This document shows positions 44,114-55,526 of a stretch of 64,000 nt of DNA, piece after piece. The notes below the pieces were generated by a model. The model had not been told where the DNA came from. It saw nothing but the letters and a program-made list of their open reading frames with translations, and searched no databases. Source of the stretch: Brachypterus glaber (taxonomy: Eukaryota; Arthropoda; Insecta; Coleoptera; Kateretidae); the NCBI GenBank assembly GCA_958510825.1, contig OY294046.1, forward strand, positions 7,514,049 to 7,578,048. The letters run 5' to 3'. A program made the translations under genes and the position numbers. Every line of letters starts with the position of its first letter. Within the stretch, counting starts at the first letter, position 1.

Positions 44114-45035
44114 TCCTTACGGTAATATATGGGTTGTATAGTCTATGGTTGAATATGATGGACCAATTATTTTCACTTTTCGAAGTGTTTTTTGTAAAAC
44201 ATGTTTTATAGGTACTAAATATAGGTACTTAATTTAGTTAATATTTTTGAATTTATCATGCAATAAATAAATTTGGTGCCTAAAGACACTTGTAAATAGC
44301 AACGTGATTTAATAATTAAGTGAAACGTCAGATGCCAAAACAGCTGAATAAAAATTAATTATTAACCATGGTGCAATTTCATTATTTTTAGAACCTCTGA
44401 TGTCATAGGTAGAGAAATAATATTTCTACCAATGAAAAGAACAGTAATAAAGATGTGCTTTTAGGCTGGTAGTGAAAAAAAAATGTTTATACACCTATAT
44501 TTTACACCTCATTTTTGTCATTGTTTATGTCTGTCAAAGGAACCCAAAACTTGACCTTGAGTAATCTTTATTTTATTTAGGGATATTTATTTTATAATTG
44601 ATTGGCTATTGTCATTTCTCTTTTCTTTTATTAATTTGACATCAACAGTGTGTGGAATATATATCTTTAATTTCCTTTCGCATCCTCAGGGATAATTCGA
44701 TTATTAATCTTATTTAATAATATCCTGGTGCAGGTAAGTCGAATTAATATTGTATTTTATTAATTTATTAATTCGCACATTTTAAATAACAGATTTGGAT
44801 TTTTGGGATTTTCATGACTCGGGTTCCTCTGACAGACCTTCGGATTTTGGAAAATATAAGTTAATTAGCAGTGAACTTCCTCTTTTATTCCGGACCTTAA
44901 CGTGTTGAACCGACCCTATTACATTTTGGGCATCGATTCAACTCACAAGGCTATTTGATTTTTATGAAAATTTCAAGAAATATCATTTCTGTTAATAATT
45001 TACTTTATTATTTGAATAAAAATAGTTAAATAGTG
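44114..45035. other. No gene; probable remainder of the same element
   Basis: AT-rich DNA between the recombinase-like fragment and the stem-loop at 45036. It contains GGTAGTGAAAAAAAAATG at 44464, a variant of the direct-repeat edge. No further coding sequence. Confidence 0.35.
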
Positions 45036-45157
45036 CTAGTAGTGAAAAAACTATGATAATATATAAACTAAGTTAGAGAAGACTATTATAGCCTCGCGCT
45101 CGGCTATAAAACATGTCTTCTCTACCTTGATATATAATTACTATTTTTCACTACTAG
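45036..45157. repeat. 122-bp stem-loop with CpG-rich tip
   Basis: CTAGTAGTGAAAAA pairs with TTTTTCACTACTAG, ATATATAA with its complement, AGAGAAGAC with GTCTTCTCT and ATAGCC with GGCTAT. The tip is TCGCGCTC. It overlaps the start of the right direct repeat. Confidence 0.85.
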
Positions 45158-45241
45158 ATTTAGAACATACCATTATTTATCATGTTTTCAGACTGTGAAA
45201 TCAATTTTCTTGCAAATATATTTTTTTCTCTCCTAGTAGGA
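45145..45241 (+). repeat. Direct repeat flanking the recombinase fragment, right copy
   Basis: Second copy of 43344-43448; it shares AGAACATACCATTATTTATC and the CTCTCCTAGTAGGA end, with a short difference near 45213. Confidence 0.85.
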
Positions 45242-45739
45242 CATTTAAATGTGTTTTTGTATATTTGTATCCAAGAACTTTTTTACAAGGACGTTTTTTT
45301 AAGATTTCCGCGCTATGGGGAGTTAATTAACACCATATTTTTCTAAAATTATAAAAATTGGTTATAAATGATGTCAGACTTATTTTGCCTATTTTTCGGC
45401 AGGCTATTAAATTTTAGGCATGTGAAGTTAGCAGCCAAAACTGGCAGCCAATTTTCCGAAGATGCCCGAATGATCATAGACGTCGTTTTTATTTTCCGCA
45501 GGGTTTTAATGTACCAATTTATTGAAATTAAATATTTAAAACAAAAAACTATATAAAACCAAACACAAACAATAAAACACACAAAAAAAACATTATTTTG
45601 AAAAAAGTCCAAACATAAATCTTAAAAAAAATAAAAATATATTTTCTTAAATTTTTTTTTATAGAAATTAAACAAAGTTCTTGAAATATCAAATGTTTGA
45701 TTGTTTTTAGGAAATTAGGGGTCGGTAGATTAGAAGGGG

Positions 45740-48700
45740 TCAGCAGCCAGCCCTAAATATTAAAAAAATTCATATTTTCAAAACTAAAACTTGTAACGCT
45801 CTGAAATTTTGTACAAATATTCTTTGCACACATACACGTTAGCCTACACACACAGAATTGGCTTAGAAAGGGGACTAGGGGTCAGCAGCCAGCCCTAAAT
45901 ATTAAAAAAAGTCATATTTTCAAAACTAAAACTTGTAACGCTCTGAAATTTTGTACAAATATTCTTGACACACATCCACGTTAGCCTACATACACAGAAT
46001 TGGCTTAGAAAGGGGACTAGGGGTCAGCAGCCAGCCTTAAATATTAAAAAAATTCATATTTTCGAAACTAAAACTTGTAACGCTCTGAAATTTTGTACAA
46101 ATATTCTTGGCACACATACACGTTAGCCTACATACACAGAATTGGCTTAGAAAGGGGACTAGGGGTCAGCAGCCAGCCTTAAATATTAAAAAAATTCATA
46201 TTTTCGAAACTAAAACTTGTAACGCTCTGAAATTTTGTACAAATATTCTTGGCACACATACACGTTAGCCTACATACACAGAATTGGCTTAGAAAGGGGA
46301 CTAGGGGTCAGCAGCCAGCCTTAAATATTAAAAAAATTCATATTTTCGAAACTAAAACTTGTAACGCTCTGAAATTTTGTACAAATATTCTTGGCACACA
46401 TACACGTTAGCCTACATACACAGAATTGGCTTAGAAAGGGGACTAGGGGTCAGCAGCCAGCCTTAAATATTAAAAAAATTCATATTTTCGAAACTAAAAC
46501 TTGTAACGCTCTGAAATTTTGTACAAATATTCTTGGCACACATACACGTTAGCCTACATACACAGAATTGGCTTAGAAAGGGGACTAGGGGTCAGCAGCC
46601 AGCCTTAAATATTAAAAAAATTCATATTTTCGAAACTAAAACTTGTAACGCTCTGAAATTTTGTACAAATATTCTTGGCACACATACACGTTAGCCTACA
46701 TACACAGAATTGGCTTAGAAAGGGGACTAGGGGTCAGCAGCCAGCCTTAAATATTAAAAAAATTCATATTTTCGAAACTAAAACTTGTAACGCTCTGAAA
46801 TTTTGTACAAATATTCTTGGCACACATACACGTTAGCCTGCATATACAGAATTGGCTTAAAAAGGGGACTAGGGGTCAGCAGCCAGCCTTAAATATTAAA
46901 AAAATTCATATTTTCGAAACTAAAACTTGTAACGCTCTGAAATTTTGTACAAATATTCTTGGCACACATACACGTTAGCCTACATACACATAATTGGCTT
47001 AGAAAGGGGACTAGGGGTCAGCAGCCAGCCTTAAATATTAAAAAAATTCATATTTTCGAAACTAAAACTTGTAACGCTCTGAAATTTTGTACAAATATTC
47101 TTGGCACACATACACGTTAGCCTACATACACAGAATTGGCTTAGAAAGGGGACTAGGGGTCAGCAGCCAGCCTTAAATATTAAAAAAATTCATATTTTCG
47201 AAACTAAAACTTGTAACGCTCTGAAATTTTGTACAAATATTCTTGGCACACATACACGTTAGCCTACATACACATAATTGGCTTAGAAAGGGGACTAGGG
47301 GTCAGCAGCCAGCCTTAAATATTAAAAAAATTCATATTTTCGAAACTAAAACTTGTAACGCTCTGAAATTTTGTACAAATATTCTTGGCACACATACACG
47401 TTAGCCTACATACACAGAATTGGCTTAGAAAGGGGACTAGGGGTCAGCAGCCAGCCTTAAATATTAAAAAAATTCATATTTTCAAAACCAAAACTTGTAA
47501 CACTCTGAAATTTTGTACAAATATTCTTTGCATACATACACGTTAGCCTACATACACAGAATTGGCTTAGAAAGGGGACTAGGGGTCAGCAGCCAGCCTT
47601 AAATATTAAAAAATTTCATATTTTCGAAACTAAAACTTGTAACGCTCTGAAATTTTGTACAAATATTCTTGGCACACATACACGTTAGCCTACATACACA
47701 GAATTGGTTTAGAAAGGGGACTAGGGGTCAGCAGCCAGCCTTAAATATTAAAAAAATTCATATTTTCGAAACTAAAACTTGTAACGCTCTGAAATTTTGT
47801 ACAAATATTCTTGGCACACATACACGTTAGCCTATATACACAGAATTGGCTTAGAAAGGGGATTAGGGGTCAGCAGCCAGCCTTAAATATTAAAAAAATT
47901 CATATTTTCGAAACTAAAACTTGTAACGCTCTGAAATTTTGTACAAATATTCTTGGCACACATCCACGTTAGCCTACATACACAGAATTGGCTTAGAAAG
48001 GGGATTAGGGGTCAGCAGCCAGCCTTAAATATTAAAAAAATTCATATTTTCGAAACTTAAACTTGTAACGCTCTGAAATTTTGTACAAATATTCTTGGCA
48101 CACATACACGTTAGCCTACATACACAGAATTGGCTTAGAAAGGGGACTAGGGGTCAGCAGCCAGCCTTAAATATTAAAAAAATTCATATTTTCAAAACCA
48201 AAACTTGTAACACTCTGAAATTTTGTACAAATATTCTTTGCACACATACACGTTAGCCTACATACACAGAATTGGCTTAGAAAGGGGACTAGGGGTCAGC
48301 AGCCAGCCTTAAATATTAAAAAATTTCATATTTTCGAAACTAAAACTTGTAACGCTCTGAAATTTTGTACAAATATTCTTGGCACACATACACGTTAGCC
48401 TACATACACAGAATTGGCTTAGAAAGGGGACTAGGGGTCAGCAGCCAGCCTTAAATATTAAAAAAATTCATATTTTCGAAACTAAAATTTGTAACGCTCT
48501 GAAATTTTGTACAAATATTCTTGGCACACATACACGTTAGCCTACACATACAGAATTGGCTTAGAAAGGGCACTAGGGGTCAGCAGCCAGCCTTAAATAT
48601 TAAAAAAAATCATATTTTCGAAACTAAAACTTGTAACGCTCTGAAATTTTGTAGAAATATTCTTGGCACACATACACGTTAGCCTACATACACAGAATTG

Positions 48701-50273
48701 GCTTAGAAAGGGGACTAGGGGTCAGCAGCCAGCCTTAAATATTAAAAAAAATCATATTTTCAAAACCAAAACTTGTAACGCTCTGAAATTTTGTACAAAT
48801 ATTCTTTATCCACATACACGTTCGCCTACATATACAGAATTGACTTAGAAATGGGACTAGGGGTCAGCAGCCAGCCCTAAATATTAAAAAAATTCATATT
48901 TTCAAAACTAAAACTTGTAACGCTCTGAAATTCTGTACAAATATTCTTTATACACATACATGTTACATACACAGAATTGGCTTGGAAAGGGGACTAGGGG
49001 TCAGCAGCCAGCCCTAAATATTAAAAAAATTCATATTTTTAAAACTAAAACTTGTAACGCTCTGAAACTTTGTACAAATATTCTTGGCACACATACACGT
49101 TAGCCTACATATACAGAATTGGCTTAGAAAGGGGACTAGGGGTCAGCAGCCAGCCTTAAATATTAAAAAAATTCATATTTTCAAAACCAAAACTTGTAAC
49201 ACTCTGAAATTTTGTACAAATATTCTTTGCACACATACACGTTAGCCTACATACACAGCATTGGCTTAGAAAGGGGACTAGGGGTCAGCTGCCAGCCCTA
49301 AATATTAAAAAAATTCATATTTTCAAAACTAAAACTTGTAACGCTCTGAAATTTTGTACAAATATTCTTTGCACACATACACGTTAGCTTACATATACAG
49401 AATTGGCTTAGAAACTGGACTAGGGGTCAGCAGCGAGCCCTAAATATTAAAAAAATTCATATTTTCAAAACTAAAACTTGTAACGCTCTGAAATTTTGTA
49501 CAAATATTCTTTACACACATACACGTTAGCTTACATATACAGAATTGGCTTAGAAAGGGGACTAGGGGGCAGCAGCCAGCCCTAAATATTAAAAAAATTC
49601 ATATTTTCAAAACTAAAACTTGTAACGCTCTGAAATTTTGTACAAATATTATTTGCACACATACACGTTAGCCTACACACACAGAATTGGCTTAGAAAGG
49701 GGACTAGGGGTCAGCAGCCAGCCCTAAATATTAAAAAACTTCATATTTTCAAAACTAAAACTTGTAACGCTCTGAAACTTTGTACAAATATTCTTTGCAC
49801 ACATACACGTTAGCCTATATACACAGAATTGGCTTAGAAAGGGGACTAGGGGTCAGCAGCCAGCCCCAAATATTAAAAAAAATTATATTTTTAAAACTAA
49901 AACTTGTCACGCTCTGAAATTTTGTACAAATATTCTTTGCATACATACATGTTAGCCTACATATACAGAATTGGCTTAGAAAGGGGACAAGGGGTCAGCC
50001 CTAAATATTAAAAAAATTCATATTTTCAAAACCAAAACTTGTAACGCTCTGAAATTTCGTACAAATATTCTTTATCCACATACACGTTCGCCTACATACA
50101 CAGCATTGGCTTAGAAAGGGGACTAGGGGTCAGCAGCCAGCCCTAAATATTAAAAAAATTCATATTTTCAAAACCAAAACTTGTACCGCTCTGAAATTTT
50201 GTACAAATATTCTTTGCACACATACACGTTAGCTTACTTACACAAAATTGGCTTAGAAAGGGGAATTTTAAAA
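45740..50273 (+). repeat. 142-bp satellite array, forward, about 32 monomers
   Basis: The word GGGGTCAGCAGCCAGCC recurs every 142 bp (45741, 45883, 46025, 46167, 46309 and so on). The monomer contains AAACTTGTAACGCTCTGAAA and TACACGTTAGCCTACATACA. Two variants exist: A has CAGCCTTAAAT and TTTTCGAAAC, B has CAGCCCTAAAT and TTTTCAAAAC. A dominates about 46025-48700; B lies at the left edge and at about 48860-50270. Some B units carry small deletions (for example near 48960 and 50000). Confidence 0.97.
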
Positions 50274-52062
50274 GAATATTTCTGAAAAATTTCAGAGCGT
50301 TACAAGTTTTAGTTTTGAAAATATGAATTTTTTTAATATTTAGGGCTGGCTGCTGACCCCTAGTCCCCTTTCTAAGCCAATGCTGTGTATGTAGGCAAAC
50401 GTGTATGTGTATAAAGAATATTTGTACAAAATTTCAGAGCGTTACAAGTTTTAGTTTCGAAAATATGAATTTTTTTAATATTTAAGGCTGGCTGCTGACC
50501 CTAGTCCCCTTTCTAAGCCAATTCTGTGTATGTAGGCTAACGTGTATGTGTGCCAAGAATATTTGTACAAAATTTCAGAGCGTTACAAGTTTTAGTTTCG
50601 AAAATATGAATTTTTTTAATATTTAAGGCTGGCTGCTGACCCCTAGTCCCCTTTCTAAGCCAATTTTGTGTATGTAGGCTAACGTGTATGTGTGCCAAGA
50701 ATATTTGTACAAAATTTCAGAGCGTTACAAGTTTTAGTTTCGAAAATATGAATTTTTTTAATATTTAAGGCTGGCTGCTGACCCCTAGTCCCCTTTCTAA
50801 GCCAATTCTGTGTATGTAGGCTAACGTGTATGTGTGCCAAGAATATTTGTACAAAATTTCAGAGCGTTACAAGTTTTAGTTTCGAAAATATGAATTTTTT
50901 TAATATTTAAGGCTGGCTGCTGACCCCTAGTCCCCTTTCTAAGCCAATTCTGTGTATGTAGGCTAACGTGTATGTGTGCCAAGAATATTTGTACAAAATT
51001 TCAGAGCGTTACAAGTTTTAGTTTCGAAAATATGAATTTTTTTAATATTTAAGGCTGGCTGCTGACCCCTAGTCCCCTTTCTAAGCCGATTCTGTGTATG
51101 TAGGCTAACGTGTATGTGTGCCAAGAATATTTGTACAAAATTTCAGAGCGTTACAAGTTTTAGTTTCGAAAATATGAATTTTTTTAATATTTAAGGCTGG
51201 CTGCTGACCCCTAGTCCCCTTTCTAAGCCAATTCTGTGTATGTAGGCTAACGTGTATGTGTGCCAAGAATATTTGTACAAAATTTCAGAGCGTTACAAGT
51301 TTTAGTTTCGAAAATATGAATTTTTTTAATATTTAAGGCTGGTTGCTGACCCCTAGTCCCCTTTCTAAGCCAATTCTGTGTATGTAGGCTAACGTGTATG
51401 TGTGCCAAGAATATTTGTACAAAATTTCAGAGCGTTACAAGTTTTAGTTTCGAAAATATGAATTTTTTTAATATTTAAGGCTGGCTGCTGACCCCTAGTC
51501 CCCTTTCTAAGCCATGTTTGTGTATGTAGGCTAACGTGTATGTGTGCCAAGAATATTTCTACAAAATTTCAGAGAGTTACAAGTTTTAGTTTCGAAAATA
51601 TGAATTTTTTTAATATTTAAGGCTGGCTGCTGACCCCTAGTCCCCTTTCTAAGCCAACTCTGTGTATGTAGGCTAACGTGTATGTGTGCCAAGAATATTT
51701 GTACAAAATTTCAGAGCGTTACAAGTTTTAGTTTCGAAAATATGAATTTTTTTAATATTTAAGGCTGGCTGCTGACCCCTAGTCCCCTTTCTAAGCCAAT
51801 TCTGTGTATGTAGGCTAACGTGTATGTGTGCCAAGAATATTTGTACAAAATTTCAGAGCGTTACAAGTTTTAGTTTCGAAAATATGAATTTTTTTAATAT
51901 TTAAGGCTGGCTGCTGACCCCTAGTCCCCTTTCTAAGCCAATTCTATGTGTGTAGGCTAATGTGTATGTGTGCAAAGAATATTTGTACAAAATTTCAGAG
52001 CGTTACAAGTTTTAGTTTTGAAAATATGAATTTTTTTAATATTTAGGGCTGGCTGCTGACCC
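50274..52062 (-). repeat. 142-bp satellite array, inverted, about 12-13 monomers
   Basis: The complement word GGCTGGCTGCTGACCCC recurs every 142 bp from about 50345 to 52048. Type A units fill the middle, and type B units lie first and last. The polarity switch at 50265-50290 joins the tail GCTTAGAAAGGGG of a forward unit to AAGAATATTTCTGAAAAATT, part of an inverted unit that carries a small change at the joint. Confidence 0.97.
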
Positions 52063-52404
52063 CTTCTAATCTACCGACCCCTAATTTCCTAAAAACAATT
52101 AAACATTTGATATTTCAAGAACTTTTTTTAATTTCTATAAAAAAAATTTTAAGAAAATATATTTTTATTTTTTTTAAGATTTATGTTTGGACTTTTTTCA
52201 AAATAATGTTTTTTTTGTGTGTTTTATTGTTTGTGTTTGGTTTAATATAGTTTTTGTTTTAAATATTTAATTTTAATAAATTGGTACAATAAAACCCTGC
52301 GGAAAATAAATAACGACGTCTATGATCATTCGGGCATCTTCGGAAAATTGGCTGCCAGTTTTGGCTGCTAACTTCACATAGATTTAAATTTTTGCGTTTA
52401 ATAA

Positions 52405-53115
52405 CACAGGCACACAAAATAAAAAAAGTGGTCTGTGCTGGGGTTGAGACCCACCTACTCTTATGTATTTTGGGATGCTGAACACGAATCTGTCATAAAA
52501 AAAGGCACTTCATGAGCTCATTTCTTTGCTACACTGAAAACACTGTCTAAAATGGTAAAAATCTCATATTATTTCAGTGTAACAAAAAAATGAGCCTTTG
52601 AAGTGCATTTTTTATGACAGATTCTTGTTCACCATCTCAAAATACATAAGAATAGGTGGGTCTAAACCCCAGCACATACCACTCTTTTTTTTGTGGCCCC
52701 AGACAGTTTTTCCAGTGTAGAAAAAAAATGAGCCTATGAAGTGCCTTTTTTATGACAGATTCGTGTTCAACATCCCAAAATACATAAGAATAAGTGGATC
52801 TCAACCCCAGCAGACCACTTTTTTTTGTGGGCCCAGACAGTTTTTTCAGTGTAGATACAAAATAAGCCCATGAAGTGGCTTTTTTTATGGCAGATTCGTG
52901 TTCAGCATCCCAAAATACATAAGAATCCGAGGGTCTTAACCACAGCACAGACCACTTTTTTTTTGTGGGTCCAGACAGTTTTTTCAGTGTAGAAACAAAA
53001 TAAGCAGACGAAGTGCCTTTTTTATGACAGATTCGTATTCAGCATACCAAAATACATAAGAATAGTTGGGTCTAAACCCCAGCACAGCCCACTTTTTTTC
53101 TTTTGTGGACCTGTG
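52405..53115. mobile_element. CACAG-ended element with amplified right arm
   Basis: Ends CACAGGCACACAAAATAAAA and TTTTGTGGACCTGTG are inverted, with TAA on both sides (52402-52404, 53116-53118). The left arm holds one unit (GTCTGTGCTGGGG, CTTATGTATTTTGGGATGCT, ATGACAG-type complement). The right side holds four units of about 135 bp, each with CAGACAGTTTTTTCAGTGTA, GAAGTGCC and CATAAGAAT. The 103-codon minus-strand frame at 52637-52948 is a translation of these units and contains the same peptide more than once; it is not a gene. Confidence 0.85.
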
Positions 53116-53201
53116 TAATTTACCCATTAAAGCATGAATTTGCAATAAAACCTTTTTGTTTTAAGTCAGCCTTCTACTTCAAAAAATATCTAATTGTTTT
53201 G

Positions 53202-53347
53202 AGGCCTATCCAGAAGCTTGCATAAGAACATAAAACATAAGAATGCGGTGCCGTGATTGGCTTACAAGACACATGGCGGCACGTCAAGTTAATGACGGCA
53301 TAGCATTGTTATGTATTACGTTCTTATGCGAGCCTGTGGATATGCCT
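53202..53347. mobile_element. MITE, AGGCCTATCC family, copy 3
   Basis: Ends AGGCCTATCCAGAAGC and CTGTGGATATGCCT are inverted; the centre GTGCCGTGATTGGCTTACAA matches the copy at 40974. The flanks (TTG, TTT) no longer match. Confidence 0.75.
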
Positions 53348-53795
53348 TTAAACTTTGAATATCTATCGCTTTGTATTTCCATTAAACGCGCTAAACATAG
53401 ATAATTTTGCAATTATAATTATTATTACCATATAGTTTCCAAATAATCAAAAACAAAGTAACATTGCATATTTAACATAAAATCTGTTTGTGTTTTGGTA
53501 ATATGGTTTACTGTGTACCTACATAGAAACCAGTGTCAAGCTTGCTTTGACTAACACAAACTACACGAATTAATTTAACAAATTTGTCGCTTAAGCCACT
53601 TCAAAAATATGTTTCAGAAAAACTTATAAATTTTACTGTGTTTAATAAGAGTTTACATAGCTTTTAACACTTTAACCTAGCAGTATGCGTCGCTATCTCT
53701 CTAACAATAACAATATTAAATGGACCGTCTCATGATTCGACGCCTTCTTGGTTATTGTCCAAAGCGCACGCGCGTCTTAAAATAACATAGCCCGA
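53348..53795. other. No feature recognised
   Basis: AT-rich DNA with a GC-richer patch (53690-53790), with no credible gene. Confidence 0.4.
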
Positions 53796-54062
53796 CATTG
53801 TAAAATCATGTAAAAATATGTAAATCAATGTAAATATATTTTTTTACATTATTTTACATCCTTTTACATTCTTTTACATTCTTTTACATTCTTGTACATT
53901 CTTTTACATTCTTTTACATTCTTGTACATTCTTTTACATTCTTTTACATTATTTTACGTAAATTCACGAATTATGCATAGTCCAGAATAGTAAATTTACT
54001 ATTCCGTACTATGTAAATTTATGTATTTTTACATTATTTTACATGCAGTTTTTACAGTGCAG
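53796..54062. repeat. 10-bp minisatellite in an inverted-repeat element
   Basis: The unit CTTTTACATT is repeated about 11 times at 53850-53955, some with CTTGTACATT. The flanks TGTAAAATCATGTAAAAATA and TTTTTACATTATTTTACATG are inverted, so the array sits in a small fold-back. A palindrome, AATAGTAAATTTACTATT, lies near 53987. Confidence 0.8.
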
Positions 54063-54578
54063 AACCAACCTTTGTTTTATTTCCCTCTAATGTCCTGCTT
54101 GGGTGAAATTTAATTTTTGCACGACCAAGACTAAAACCTAATTTTACGCTTTCATTCTCGGGACTAAACTTGCCGTTTTTCTCCCTAGGGAATAAAAATC
54201 ACGGCAACCTTGATAATATTAAAATATTATACTTACTATGTGCTTTGCTGGTTCAAAAATTAGGTTTGGTGGTGTTTTGTAATAAATTAGCGATTCAAAC
54301 CAATTTATTTGATTTAAACAAAGAAAACCTTTAAAAATAACATTGTTATAACAATTTATACATACCTTAAAATTTATCATCTTCGTCCATTTTTTTGACG
54401 TTTGTGTCAACCATATTAAAAAACAATTGAAATCGCGATAGCCATGAAACTGACTTTTCGCAATTTACAGGCATCTTGATTAAATTACGAAAATAAAACA
54501 ACCGATTTTAGACGCGTGGTTTTTAATTTTAATTTTATCTACCTACCTAAATTATGTTTGGTCCTGCAAAAAATAGTG
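54063..54578. other. No gene recognised
   Basis: Words GGGACTAAACTTGCCG (54159) and GACTAAAAC (54129) resemble the stem at 54579, so this may be a degraded neighbour of that hairpin. No credible gene. Confidence 0.4.
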
Positions 54579-54705
54579 TATATACCTCAGGACTAAACTT
54601 GGCTGTTTTAGTCCCTTGCATTTCTGTTTCCCTCGCTCGCTACGCTCGCTCAGGAAACACTAATGCAGCGGGACTAAAACAGCCAGTTTAGTCCCTTGGT
54701 ATATA
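54579..54705. repeat. 127-bp stem-loop with CpG-rich tip
   Basis: TATACCTCAGGACTAAACTT with GGCTGTTTTAGTCCC pairs with GGGACTAAAACAGCC and AGTTTAGTCCCTTGGTATA, then GCATT / AATGC and TTTCC / GGAAA. The tip is CTCGCTCGCTACGCTCGCTC. The stem is almost perfect over more than 45 bp. Confidence 0.88.
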
Positions 54706-55046
54706 AATAACTATTAAAGACAAAACCTTTTATTTCCTCTAGATAAATGAACTTTCCTTGCAGAATTTTGATAGTTTTTTTTTTCTTATTCACAAAATAT
54801 TTCTTTAATATCTCTCTGGAAAACCTAGTAAAGTTATGAAATTTTATTTTATTACAATGAAACCGCTCCACCAGGTGGAAATGAATAGACTCAACAATAC
54901 GCAGATATTAATTAAGATAAACAAGTTGCAAAAAGAGGGAGTTACCCCAAAACTATTGAACACGCTTCACGTGGCATTTGCATATTGCATGATACACTGT
55001 TAAAAATAATTTGAATATTTGAATAATACTTCTTATTAATAAGAGA
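54706..55046. other. No feature recognised
   Basis: AT-rich DNA with a 65-codon minus-strand frame of no recognised family. Confidence 0.4.
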
Positions 55047-55300
55047 GGCCCACAAAAAATTAATTCAATTACACACAGAAAAATATTATCTTAATTCAAG
55101 AATGTGTGATTGGATATAACGAAGAGAATATTTTCTCCTTTAAAGCAAAATTTTGCTTTAAATATGAAAGGATAAGAATATGGTATGATTAAAAGAAGAA
55201 TATATTCTCAAATATGAAATGGTATGTTTAAAACAAGAATATATTCTCTTAAAAGAAGAATATATTCACTTAAAAGACGAATATATTCTCTTCGTTTTTT
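55047..55300. mobile_element. Two abutting MITE remnants
   Basis: AGGCCCACAAAAAATTAA at 55047 is a stub of the CACAG-ended family. From 55072 a copy of the ACAGAAAAATATT family follows, with repeated GAAGAATATATTC words and the GGATAAGAATATGGTATG segment shared with 29446. The right end is missing. Confidence 0.6.
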
Positions 55301-55382
55301 GAAGTTTTTTGAAAAAGTCATGGGGTCAGCGAACTTTTCCACTGTCTAATTCGTTTTCAGTGCTCAAAATAAGGTCTGGTTA

Positions 55383-55526
55383 GGGAACGTTCAAGTATTA
55401 CGTAACGCAAATTTTGATCATCCCCCTCCTGTAACGCTATTTTCCTATACCATTAACATGCGCGTAACACTACAAAATGACCCCTATCCCCCCCCTAGGA
55501 GCGTTACGTAATACTTGAACGTTCCC
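55383..55526. mobile_element. 144-bp MITE, PIF/Harbinger-like, copy 2
   Basis: TIR GGGAACGTTCAAGTATTACG, TTA at 55380-55382 and 55527-55529. It is colinear with 11449-11594, differing mainly in the lengths of the C-runs. Confidence 0.93.

Larger units (their letters stand above)
45420..52379. mobile_element. Giant fold-back (7 kb) with satellite arms
   Basis: The outer 0.32 kb on each side (45420-45739 and 52063-52379) are inverted copies, from ATGTGAAGTTAGCAGCC inward through GATGCCCGAATGATCATAGA and AAGTCCAAACATAAATCTTA to GGTCGGTAGATTAGAAGGGG. Both run directly into the same 142-bp satellite in matching orientation, so the entire structure is one inverted repeat with unequal arms (about 4.85 kb and 2.1 kb) meeting at about 50275. 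The architecture is that of fold-back (FB-type) elements: long inverted ends made of tandem repeats. No transposase is present. Open frames in the outer ends (45349-45612, 45368-45556) mirror each other and are not recognised. Confidence 0.85.

Noticed and set aside
48663..48848. 61-codon frame in the satellite
   Set aside because: It lies across 142-bp units and arises from local substitutions; neighbouring units do not keep it.
45740..52062. CRISPR-like array
   Set aside because: Units are contiguous 142-bp monomers without unique spacers, in a eukaryotic transposon-rich context.
52637..52948. 103-codon frame with repeated peptides
   Set aside because: It is the translation of the 135-bp tandem units of a CACAG-ended element; the peptide repeats follow the DNA units.
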